A stretch of 64,000 bases of DNA from Setophaga petechia (lineage: Eukaryota; Chordata; Aves; Passeriformes; Parulidae). Every line of letters starts with the position of its first letter. Position 1 is the first letter of the stretch. A program made the position numbers and the translations under genes. Below are positions 35,668 through 47,378 of this stretch, piece after piece. Under the pieces are notes generated by a model. The model worked only from the letters and a program-made list of their open reading frames with translations, was not told the DNA's origin and made no database searches. Where the stretch lies: NCBI GenBank assembly GCA_024362935.1, contig JANCRA010000032.1, positions 5,631,001 to 5,695,000 on the forward strand, in the 5' to 3' direction.

Positions 35668-36551
35668 CGTTGAAGATGGACTTGGCCACCTGGGCCTCTT
35701 ATAACTTACAAGCCTTAGGTCCTAAATTCACTTTTATAGAGCAGAGCAATATCTGAAGCAGGCTTAAGGAATAGGCTCTTTCTAAAGTGTTTGCTCTGTC
35801 AGTTGCTGTTTGTCCTTTTTTTTTTTGTTTGCCTCTCTTTGTGTTCCAGTTTTGTTAACCTCTGACCACCTCTCTTCAGGTTGAGAGTTTCCCTTGGGTG
35901 GCCGTGGCGAGCACTCACCTTCCCAGCAGAGTTCAAAACGCCCCTCTCCTGTGTACGTTTACATAGTTAGCTCAGATCAAGGAGGGGCGTTTTCAATTCA
36001 AACCAGTGTTAATCTGTTCAGACTGCTCATGCAGGCAGAACTCTCCCTTCAGAGACATCAGGCACAGTTTGAATGCACTGAAGCTGCAGCTGCTCAAGTG
36101 AGAGAGAGTAGGCATAACAGTTGTGGCTGTGAGTTCTGTAGCTATATCGCTTACCGAGTAGGATAATACAAAACCTCCTAGTTCCTAGAAGCACTCTTTA
36201 CACTGTACTCTGCTGTTACATTGCCTCTCTGACTCTTCGTAAAGAGTACACTAATTAAAAGCATTTTGTAATAGTACTTCTTAAACTACTATGGTAAGAT
36301 TGTAGTAAAAGAAAACTAGTGTATTTTGGTCTGTAATTGCAACAAAGAGAAATTTTATTTGAAAGTTGATTACTAGAGAAAGAATAATTGAATTGTAAAG
36401 GCTGAATGTTTCGGTAATCTACAACCAAATGTGCCATCTACATAATGCTTTTTCCTCTTGCCCTTCTGCTTGTTTGAATTAAACGATTATGTATTTAATT
36501 CTCAAAGTAATATGTATCTGTAGCTGATTGTTGACACTAATACAGAAGATT

Positions 36552-36557
36552 AATAAA
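36552..36557 (+). terminator. NCK2: Candidate proximal polyadenylation signal of NCK2
   Basis: A canonical AATAAA hexamer lies 885 bases after the stop codon, and a G/T-containing stretch (about 36565-36590) follows, as expected for a downstream element. Use of this site is inferred. Confidence 0.5.
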
Positions 36558-36824
36558 AACTGATCTTGGGACAGGGTGGGGCGGGCTACCAACACTATAT
36601 ATATATTTGCTTTACAGAAAGAAATCTTCGGGTTTTACAGAGGATGGCGTGGTTGGTAGGAAGAGACACACAGAATGTTTATGAAGAAAATGCATTTTTC
36701 TCTTTTCTTTACATTTAAACTCCTTTATGGTTTAAATATACAGTCTTTAGATGGCACATTCCTGAGATTGAAGAACGGATCATGAGATCTCAAAATCTTG
36801 CATACTCAGTTTTTTGGATATTGT

Positions 36825-36830
36825 AATAAA
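36825..36830 (+). terminator. NCK2: Candidate distal polyadenylation signal of NCK2
   Basis: A second canonical AATAAA lies about 270 bases after the first. GT-rich sequence follows near 36865-36890. It could give a longer 3' UTR form. Confidence 0.45.
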
Positions 36831-38862
36831 AAAGGTATTACGTCATGATGGAGTATGGATTTATCCTTGGGTGGTAGTCCTGGTGTTATTTTAGCAAGGT
36901 GAAATAGAGTAAATAATGAATTTTTGTCTTGAAATTTGTGTGACCTAAAAAGAAATCATCTGCGACTGTAGAGGACAGTTTTGCTATGAGGCAGTGTCTA
37001 ATGAGCTCTGTGTTTCTTGTTTCTGTGATAATTAAGTCCATTCATAGCTTTAATGAAATCTGCAAGATGGACCTATTTCCTAGTACCTCTTTGCTATTAA
37101 AACACATTTCTTACCTATTCTGTGTTTCAGCCAGTAGTAGTGCAGCTACCTCTGTGTATAACTAGAACAGGTTAAGCAGATACCAGCACTGTCTGACTTG
37201 CTTTGGGGTAAATCATGCCACTGCCAGGAGACCGCACTGGCACCTTTGCCAGTGAACTACAGTCTTGCTCAGATCCAAGAGGCAAGTACAATTTCTGAAG
37301 TTCTATGCACATACTATTTTTCCACCACTCTTGAAGTCTTATTTCTGTAAGGTTTTCTGAATTGGCAGCTTGTACTGGAACTAAAAACTAATTTTTTTCT
37401 GTATGTGCATTAACTAAGAATTGGGCAGTGACACTTGTGCTTGGTAAAGCTTAATGAAAGAAAGCAGTGATACAGAGCAATCCAAAATGATCATGCATTA
37501 TCCTGAAGAGCACCTACCCACAACTGTCTTCTAAGAAGATAGAAGTTTTCCTTAGGAAGTTGTTTACACCTTACCTACAGAAAGACTGCACAGTGGGCTT
37601 CTTAAACCTCATGAGTGAATTCTGCAGAGAATGTAGGGATTTGCCTTCTAATACCTAGTTTTTTCTTTAGGTGAATTGAAGCATGTACCGGATATGGCAA
37701 TAATATTAAGGAAGTCAGCTGTATGTTGTATGAGCATTTTCAGGTTTGAGTGAATTGCTTTTCAGTCTTATTGTCTCTTGGTAGTATTTGCAGAAATTAT
37801 ATATGGGAATGGTTTACCTTTTCAGTAAACAGATTACTCTAATTACTGTTTCATGGCCCGCATTCATTTTTTTGTGAAATATTCCCTATGTTTCCTGTTT
37901 CAGGAGCCTTCATATGCCTCTTGGAATCTTTTTTTCACTTTTTTCTAGAGTCCATTTTTACAAGCTCTCCTAGTTCCTAACTCCATTCTAGTCTTAGTAG
38001 CTTAGAACTAAATCAAATACACATCTGAATGAAGGTTTTACTATATGCTTTATATTTTAATGGATTTATCAAATTTTCTTTTCTTGTTTTTGTTACCTCA
38101 TCCTCTGTAAACAACTTCGGTGTCTTGAGGTGTAAATTGTAAAGTAGTTTGTTTTGGAAGCAGTTAGTTAGTTTATGACCTGTTAATTACTAACTCAAGT
38201 AATTTCTTTTCTTTTTTTTCAAGTGAGTCTCACCTTGGTTTTTCCCATGCTGTATTTTAGCAGCATGCTTTCCATTCAACAGGCTCATTAATAGCTCTTC
38301 AGTTGTTCCCATCATTATTGAGATATGTTCATACAAATTTTGCCACCTTTTCCTGCCCTTTTGATCTCATTTGTTGGACTTGGCTTAAGCATTAATAATC
38401 TTCAGTACTATATGCTTCATAAAGGGGCAATAGATGTGGATTTTATTATTATTTTCCTATTTTATACTCACCTTTCAATTACTTGACAAAATCTCACCTT
38501 TATTTTTTGACTACTTAAAGCCTCTTTGTCAAAGCTTGTGGTGGGGGTGGGGTTTTTTTAAAAATATGAGCAGAGTCATGGTGACCTGAATTTCTTTGCT
38601 TACAATATTCATTAAAGGCTCAAATAATTTCTGATGGAGTAGAAGTTGTGATTTTTCTTTATGGTGTTTAGTCTGGCTTTTGCCATCCTCCCTGATTCAT
38701 ACAGGTGCTTAAGTTGTACTTCTAAGTACTTCTCATTCCTGTACAGCTGTTAATGTTTTCTTGCCTTGCTGGTATCTTTGGAGGAATGTGAAGGACTTGT
38801 GAATCCATAACAGTTTACACACAGTGGCAGAAACTTTAGATCCGTGTTTATAATTTTAGCTC

Positions 38863-38886
38863 TGGGAGCTTGATGACAAGCTCCCA
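38863..38886. repeat. Perfect 10-bp hairpin with ATGA loop
   Basis: TGGGAGCTTG and CAAGCTCCCA flank a four-base loop. It lies about 2 kb past the likely end of NCK2. No run of T follows, and such hairpins are not terminators for RNA polymerase II. Confidence 0.85.
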
Positions 38887-41800
38887 CTTGATGTTATCTT
38901 GACTGTTTGTGGTATCACATATTAGGTGGGGACAAATTAGTAAACGATTAATATACAAGTGCACTGAGAACATGCCAGGTAAACTCGCATGGACCTACTG
39001 TGCTACAAAAGCAAAGGATTTGCTTAGTCTTTGCTTTTGAGAAGAGGCAATGAAGACATGCAATTGGGTATTTAACATCTTTGAATGAACAAACTCTGAT
39101 GTCCCACACTTGAATGCTTAGTGTTCTCCATTCAGATCTTCATGTCTCATGAATGTATATTAAATCCTTAAAATTTACAGCTGTTCTTCCAAACCTTTAT
39201 TGCAGCTTTTCTGTACTGTAAAGTTTGGTGTCTAGTTTAATGGTTTCACTATGAGGAAATAGAGATCTTCCACACTTTGAACAGTAACTTCTGTTATAGC
39301 ACAAAGTTGAGTACTTTCAAAACGCCACCATACAATTTCACCTATAAAAATGAGTCAGATTTTTGCCTAAATTATAAATAAAAAACTAGAAAATGGATTA
39401 CAGGTCCTTTGAACTAGGTTGACAATTTACTTGGCAAAAGCTACTAAATAACTGTAAGGACTTTCATTTCTTCTTGATCTTAAGGTAGTTTAATTCAGTG
39501 CTTCAGAGGTAAATGAAACTTGGGCAATTGCTACAATCTGAATCTGACAGGTTCTGTTTTTCTTACTCCAGTGGGATGGGATGACTCATTTTTAAATGGA
39601 AACTTGTTAACATATAATAAGCTGTGGAAATTGTATTGCTGAAGTAATGCTGATCTCTTAAAATGCTCTATGAACTGTGAACTTTTCTATTAATTTATTT
39701 TCAGTACATTCAAAATTCAGTGCCTTTTTTGTGAAGTGGAAAAGTGCAAACCAGCAAGAGTGCAGCATGCACAGTCCTGAAGGGCATATCTGTACCACAT
39801 GAATGGAAGGATGCAAGTAAATGCTACCATTCATTCACTATTTTGGTTAACAAGTAAATCAGTTGTGCAATACTCTTCTAGAAAGTATACTGCAATTGCA
39901 ACCCAAGTGTGCACCAGCTTTAGTATGTGATAACAAGGCCTAATGTATGTTCTTGTGCCATTGTCTTGCAAAAGCAATAGCTTGCTGTCTTTTTTTTAGG
40001 TGGGTGTTCATGTTGTTGGATATAGTTATAATTTGTTGGAGAAATCAACACATCATGTCTTTTGACCCAATTTGACTTAATGTGAAAAGTAATTTATATA
40101 TGGTATACTTAAAACTGTAGTATTTTCTGGTCTTTTGCGTGCTGCTGGAACCCTATGCTCTTTTTGTGTTTTAAAATGTAATTTTTTTTCTGGCATATTC
40201 TTAGTGTGTGTTTTCTTGTTAGAAAATAGGATGTTTCCCCTGTTGTTACTTGAACTATCCACCCAGGCTGATACAGAAGCTGACTAATAGAAGTGGCATG
40301 TAGCCATTGACACATTAGACAAGTTTTTCCTTGCATTTTCTTTCCCATGTGGTAATATTAAATGGTTGAAGAGTGGGAGGTTAAACAAAAAGAAAGAAGA
40401 AAGAAGACTCTAACTTGACAGATTATCTTCAGCAGTGGGAGTCCACAGTTTTGAGAAAAAAGTAACAGGTAAGAAATGTTCTTTTCTATTTTCTTAAATG
40501 GATTTTGTTTGAAATTTAACTTGACATCATATGGCATGAGTGCATGAAGTAATACAAAGATTAACAAATTAATGCTGATTTAATCCATTTTATTGAAGGA
40601 ATGGATGGATAAAGCTGTTGATCTCAATATCTTACTATAGAAAATAGTCATCTTCACAAGGGGAGAGCTGGGATTTTGGGGACTGCTTTGTTGGTGGTGG
40701 GGCTTTTTGTTTTGATTTTTGAGGGAAGACTTCAAAAGAGGTGCCTTGCTCCAGTTTTCAAGCCAGATTTTGCTTCTAAGCTTCTTCCCAAAAAACATCT
40801 CTTGGGTGTGGGCCAGGCCACAGGGAATGTGTTAAGTGGAATTATTCTCCCACCTGTAATTGAAACTGGTGGTGAATAATGGGCTACTTTTTTTTTTTTT
40901 AATTTTGATCTCCATTAGATTGGATACATACATCTATATGGTAATTAATTAGTGGGTTCTGTGGGTTACTGGCTTAGTTTTTCACCTGGGTTCAACTCTC
41001 TCAAGTTGAAATAAGCTTGATGAGGGTTTTTTTTAAATTCCTTTTTATGTCACAGAACCAGTAGTGCATTCAGTGCAATTATAATTGGTAATGCAAAGAA
41101 GCCCTTCAGTTGTGGGCAGCTGGTATGTTTGGAATACTAAGTCCAGAGATTATGGTGATGATAATATAGCCATAAAGAACTGCAGGTAAGGGCACCAGCA
41201 GACAGAGAGAACAGGCTCTGGCATCATTAACCAAGTTTCTTGATGGTTCTCTTTGTAGAATTAGGATGTTTATTTTCATTTATATACATAGCTAATTTGT
41301 AGAAGTTAAACTTAACCCTTTTTAGGTGTACAGTGTGTTTATACATAAGTAAATTCACAGGAATTACTGCAGGAGAGAATGTGAATGTTGAGGCCCCAGG
41401 AAAATTAAGCGTTCTGGTGTTTATGACAGCTTTCCTAATGAAAATCCTTGCAGATTTATGTCCCTGTGAAAAGCGGGGTGTTATTTCATGTTCCTTGTTT
41501 TTGCACTGGCGTTGGCCTGTCTTTGTGCTGCCACGACCTGTCTGCACCAAAGACAGGGCAAGTGTGATTATGTTAGAAGAGATTTCCACAGTGTCAGAGC
41601 TCTTGTGTAACTAGGTTGGGCTAAGCACAGAGTGCAGTGTGAAGAGAAGAACAAGGTGCTGAAGAACCCACCAGGAATGGGTGGATGACACAGAGAACTC
41701 ATTAGACCTAGTTATGTTTGTCCTCTGCCCTTACTAATTTAGCAGTGAATGCTGACATTATCAGTGTAGGATGTTTTGTGTTAATATATCTGAGTTGTTT

Positions 41801-44800
41801 CTTGTGCTAACAGAGATCAGATGTGCCACTTCTCTGGCTTGTCTCTGTGTAATCATTCTGCTATGAAGTTCAGAAAAGTTCAAGAGAAATATATCTTCAT
41901 TTTATTTGGCATTTCTGGTGCGGTATGTAACTATACCTATATTGTTAACCTTCTGATGCTCTTTAATGTTACTATTTCTGTAAAAATTAGAAGCCTGAGC
42001 ATGTTTCAAAAGTTATCATTCTCAACTCAGTCCTTTGCCATGTGACAAGCATTAGATTAGCAGTCATGGGCCCCTCCATGGCAACGTCCCATATTGTTTA
42101 ACAGTGGTCTTGGAGACTTTTCTCCTTAAATTAGCATCAGATTTGTCTTCTTCTTTTTTTTTCTCTCTCCAATGTTTTTCCTTAGAAATACATGTGCATC
42201 TGTCTTTACAGACTTTTTAGTTCCTGGAAAGTCTTCTGGTCCTTGGCTGCCATTCTGGAACTTTGTGTATCATTTGGAACAATGGCCTTTCCATCCAGTA
42301 TTGGCTTCTTGGGAAATAATGCTCTTCATGATGAATTGCATTACCCTGTGTTGGGGAAACAAGAGCCAAAGGTGCTTTCCTCCTTCATGATAGTTCTGGG
42401 AAGCACTTTGTCCTAATAGAATGAACTCTGGCCGTTCTTTAGAAAAAAAACAAAGAAAAAGAGGGAACAGGTTACCCTTCCGATTTAAATCAAATGCTCT
42501 GTAGTAAAAGCTTACAAATCATTCTAAAACTGTAATAATGGAGGAGCTCATTATATAATGCAATGTCAGGAACTATTTGGTTACTTATGGAAGGAGGAGA
42601 TTGCTTTCTTCAGCAGTAGCAGGATGTTAATTCTGCAATAGTCTTAGAATTTCTGAAGACCAAACCCAGCCTCCTTCAGGAATATATCTGAAATCAAACT
42701 GTGCGTGGTACAGATCTGAATCTTTGAGGGTAGGGCACCACAGTCACCTCACTTGAATTTTTATTATTTTACTGTTAACTGCAATGATTTTGCTTTTGTG
42801 ATGACTCAAATGTGTAATTTGTCTTGTGTTTTTCCTAGTGCAATTGCATGTGGTCCAGCATAATTTTCATTGAAGCTGGTTGAGCTTCCAAGAATCCTGC
42901 TTGTCCTGTGCTTTATTCATCTGCGTTGTCTTCCTGCCTCATTTGTGCTTGGTCTCCTACTCTGCTTTTTTGCTTTTCTCACCTGTTTTCTCTTGTCCCC
43001 TAGAGCTGCTTCAGTTTTTCATCTTCTTCTTGTGTTCAAGTATTTCTACTCTCCTTTCATTTACAACCTTTAATATTCAGAGCCTGCCTAATGAAGAGGA
43101 ATGATTGCTTTGTTCCACACTTCTCCCTTACACCCTCAGATTGCAGAGGAGCAGGCCCACTTCCCTGCATGGAGCTGTGGGAACATCAGGGAACAGATAA
43201 TCAAGCAAATAAGTATATGGCCTGAGCAAACCTGTTCTTGCTCACAGAGGTGGTTATTGGATGGTGCAATGCCCACTTGAATCAGAAGCTTGGCTTTGGA
43301 GCTTCAATGCATGTGTTCTCACTGTGGAAGGTGCTCAAACAGGCTAAGCATCTGCAATTTTGAAATGGGGAGTGGGAAAATACATGGCCAGTATTCCTGC
43401 ATATTTACCACAAATGCCGCACAGCATGCTCATCAAAACAGGCAGTGAAATTCTTACATTGGTATTTGGGAGTGTTGGCCCATCCCTTCTTTCTTCCTTG
43501 CTGAAGTTTCTTCTTGACCTACCAGCTGGTATTTTCTAGCACTGAACAGAGAGAATAGCAAGGATTCCTCCAAGAGAGTTGCAATTCAGCAGTAGCAGCT
43601 TTTGAGATGTGATTTGCTTGAATGCATCAATCCATATTTAGGCTGATATAGTGGAGTTTTTACACTGGCATGTAACTATAATACTGTGTTATAGCTGTAA
43701 ATGCCAGTTTGTGCTGTTTATTTGGACTGTTACAATTATGCTGTGTGCTATAAAATCTTCATTCAAAACTTGATATTATAAACAAAACCCTTTAATTGAA
43801 AATGAAAAATAGCCTCCAACCCATGTACAAAAGGAAGGAACAGCTCAAACTGAAAAGAGGAGCCAAAGTAATTGTTATGCACTGTACAGTGATGATGGAG
43901 AGCAGACAAAGAGCATACACCAAGGAGCCATGGAAATGAAGCAGCATGAAAGGACTGGTGACAGCACCATTGGGAGTGTGCTCACCCACACGAATGGAGT
44001 GATGTATGTGTTTGCACCAGTGAGCTGGAGTGGAGTTCAAAATGATTGCACAAGGCATTTGCTAAGGGACTGGGCTCAGCAGGCCCAGGCCAGAGAAACT
44101 TCAGTTTCACTCTAAAGAAGTTTGTGCTTTTTCTCTCAAGACACAGAGGCGGGCTATAAATAGCAGTGGGCTTGAATAAGCAGTCGGCCTCTGCAGCAGG
44201 AAATGAAGACATCTAAGAAATCCCCTTTGTCCCAGATAGATGTGTGTGTGTGCATGTTTACTTTCCCTCCATTTAAAAGACTGCTTCAGATTTTATTTGT
44301 TTCAGAACTGACTCAGTTCTCCATTCAGATTCAGTGCAAGCCTTTCCATAGCAGACTAGTCAGCAGGGAAAGGTTTGATTACCCTTGAGTGTGAGTGTAA
44401 TCCACATTGTCCTAGACTGTACATGGTTGCCCTAATCCTTGGTGAGCTCAATACCTTAGGAAGGGAGAACCAGTACTTCAACAATTTTAGTAGGATTCGT
44501 AATTGCATTAAAACTTCTCTGCTCTTCCTCCTTCCCCACCGTACTGATGGCTTGGGGACACATACCCATTTGGCTTCTATGATATGTTTTGCAGCCCTGA
44601 TACTTGAGCAAGTTGTTGTAAGTCTGATACTTGGAAAGAAAACACCTTGAACTTTCTTCTCACACCAGCCTTTCCCACTGAATATGGAAAACATGAATTA
44701 TGTAGTTGTGCCCACACCAGGGAACCTCATTGCCCTCTGCCATAAGAAGAATGTGTTGCCTGCCATCAGTGCACAGAAAGTACAGGACTGCCCCACCTCT

Positions 44801-45673
44801 GGTTGAAGAGCATTATGAGGCTATCTGTCAATACTAAGTCATTTAACATCAGCATGGATATGAGTTGGATTGGGAGCTGCTGATGCATAAAACTTGATGA
44901 GGAGAGGTAAAATATGGTGTGTGTCAATTCTGAATCATCTCTTTTTCAGTGAAGAGATCTTAATGTCTGTTGTGTCCCTCCTATTTATGCAGTTGTAACA
45001 GCAGTCTTACCAGTACACATACATGAGGGGGGTGCAAGGCCTTAGAAACACTGACTGCGATTCTTATTTTTAAAGCGAAAGCATGAGAATCTGAACTAAA
45101 ATACACCTTTCTTGTTAGTGATACTGGCTGATCTGATCTCTGCTGGTTCCTCATCAGTCCTTGTGAGGCCTTGTACATTTGAATGGGACCCATCTCTTCC
45201 CGGTCAGGATGGGAGCAAGTGAGTTATGAACTCTTAGCAGGGCGCTCTGAACTAATCCTCCCCTGGGCTTTCAGCTGCTGTGCTTCCCAGTCATGAAAGC
45301 TGTCTTTTACTGGCCTGAAAAAGAAAGCAGAGAGATTTTTCCAGAAGGTTTTATCTCTGTCAGCAGGCATTAGGAAGAACAGTCTTGAAATTAAGTAATG
45401 GTAAATTGTGATCTAGAGAGCTATAGATTTTTTATACTCATCTAAGATGATAGACAGATACTGAAAAAAATAGGAAAAATTAATGAAGATGTTATTTTTC
45501 TCTGAATGTCATTCACCCTTCCTGTAATCCTTATCCTTTCCAGCTGATAGAGAGGTTTGACAGTACTTCCCTTCCCTCCCTCTGAATTTCTTCCCCCAAA
45601 ACTCAGGAAACTGGCCAGTCTTGGTACTGTCTTCTGTTAAATGACTACAATTTACACTCGCCACATGTTTTGG

Positions 45674-45704
<31 letters not shown>

Positions 45705-45706
45705 TT
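45674..45706. repeat. Poly-A followed by TA dinucleotide repeat
   Basis: Fifteen A bases run into about nine TA units. It is likely polymorphic. Confidence 0.85.
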
Positions 45707-46751
45707 TGTTAAGCAAGCATGGCATACAGGCATGTTTCAGCAAGATTTGTCTGTCATTATGTGAGCACAGACATCCTCAGTGATGCTGCCTATACTGAGA
45801 AGCACACATATACATTATCTGGCACCCTGATTGTTAGTTTGAGAATGCTTTTGTTTTTAATGGACAGTGGCCACAAACTGAGATGCAGAAAAAGGAAATT
45901 ATTTGCAAAGAACCTCGCAACATTATGCAATAACCACAAAGAGCATCAACATTTACTTTACATGTTCTCTAAGGGCTTATACCAAGGCTGGCTGAAATTC
46001 AATGGAAAGATCAAAATGACTGGACTTGGCTTTGGCTCAAACTCTAATACAATTCATTTCTTCCTGACTTCTGTTTGATATCAGAAGGTATTAAGGCACT
46101 TACACTTATGATTTTAAGAGGCCTAATTTTAGAAGATATAGGGGATCAGAAATGTTAGCTTGTATTCCAGAGCAGCTGACTAAATTATATATCTGTGTTT
46201 TCTAAACTATCTTAGGCGAGGCATATTTACTTTACCAATCTCTCGTATAAAGAGTGAAGATAATGCCAAATCTGCAGAGAATGTTATATGAAAGGGAATT
46301 TCATGCTTACTTCAGTACGAACTGTTGCACTGTTCTTTATCTGAATCTGACTTCCTAAGTTTTCTGCTGTAGAATTACTGTGGCTTTTCTCAGATTTTCT
46401 AGTTATTAAAATTCAGCCCTCCAACTTCAGAGCTCCCTTGTCTAATGTTATTTGATCCTACCTAGGGGAATGTGTTTTAAGTGTTAGATATTTTTAATGG
46501 ATAAAACTTTAATAGTGAGAATTTAAAGAATATTATACTTTGGGACTTAAAAACCTCAAGCTGGAGAAAAAAAGAATGTTATTTGTTTTCTCAGTTTATT
46601 TCACCTTTCAAATATTGTTCCAGCACTTCAAGGAACACTATGATATTACTGTGCCTATGCACTTGGACCTTACATTCCTATTCCATAGGGATTTTGCAAG
46701 TTTTCTTCATCTATAATAAGCCAATATTAAAAATAAATTCTGAATGTCTCA

Positions 46752-47378
46752 AAGAATCACATAATGGTTTTGGTTGGAAGGGACCTTAAAATCATGTAGT
46801 TCCAACCCCTGTGGCCATGGGCAGGAACGCCTTCCTTTAGACCAGTTTGCTCAAAATCCCATCCAATCTGTCTTAGACACTTGCAAGGATCCACAGCTTC
46901 TCTGGGGGAAATCTGTTACAGTGCCCCACCACCCTCACAAGTATATAATTTCTTCCTAATATCTAATCTAGATCTGCCCTCTTTCAGTTTAAAGCCATTT
47001 TCCCCTTGTCCTGTCACTACATGCCCTTGTGAGAAGTCCCTCTGCAGCTCTCTTGTCAGCTCCCTTTTAGGTACTGGAAGGAGCTATAATGTCTCCCCAG
47101 AGCCTTCTCTTCTCCAGGCTGAGTAAGCCAGATTCCCTCCACCTGTTTTCCTAGGAGAGGTGTTCCAGCCCTCTGATTGTGTTTGCAGCCCTCCTCTGAA
47201 CTCCAGTAGGTCCACATGTTTCCTATGCTGGATTGCAGCCCTCCAGGTAGGGTCTCACAGAGTAGAACAGAGTAGGGGGGCAGAATCCCCTCCCTTGCCC
47301 TGCTGCCTACACTGCTTTTGATGCAGCCCAGAACCATCAACTTTCTGACCTACAATGTGCATGTTACCAGGTCATGCC
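46752..47378 (-). mobile_element. CR1 LINE fragment, 3' UTR and end of the pol gene
   Basis: Read on the plus strand, the element begins with the reversed 3' end, AGAATCACATAATGGTTTTG, then GTTGGAAGGGACCTTAAAA, and continues with the conserved CR1 words for about 620 bp. The minus-strand frame near 47340 reads LGCIKSSVGSRAREGILP and, further on, FQYLKG, which are C-terminal reverse-transcriptase landmarks of CR1. Frames shift between these landmarks, so it is a 5'-truncated, inactive copy like most CR1 insertions. It lies about 10 kb downstream of NCK2 in opposite orientation. The subfamily cannot be told by eye. Confidence 0.93.

Larger units (their letters stand above)
35668..36850 (+). other. 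NCK2: NCK2 3' UTR (end inferred)
   Basis: The untranslated region follows the TGA at 35667. Candidate ends are set by AATAAA at 36552-36557 and 36825-36830; ATTAAA variants at 36254-36259 and 36478-36483 are weaker. A small hairpin, ACTCTT-CGTA-AAGAGT, lies at 36232-36247. The end given assumes the second AATAAA is used; the true end needs transcript data. Confidence 0.55.
36851..46751. other. Intergenic, no gene recognised
   Basis: I find no exon of a known gene on either strand, only short open frames without family features. It contains the hairpin at 38863-38886 and the poly-A/TA repeat at 45674-45706. Confidence 0.6.

Noticed and set aside
45719..46078. Plus-strand open frame of 119 codons
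   Set aside because: No family resemblance or splice context; its length is not unusual by chance in non-coding DNA.
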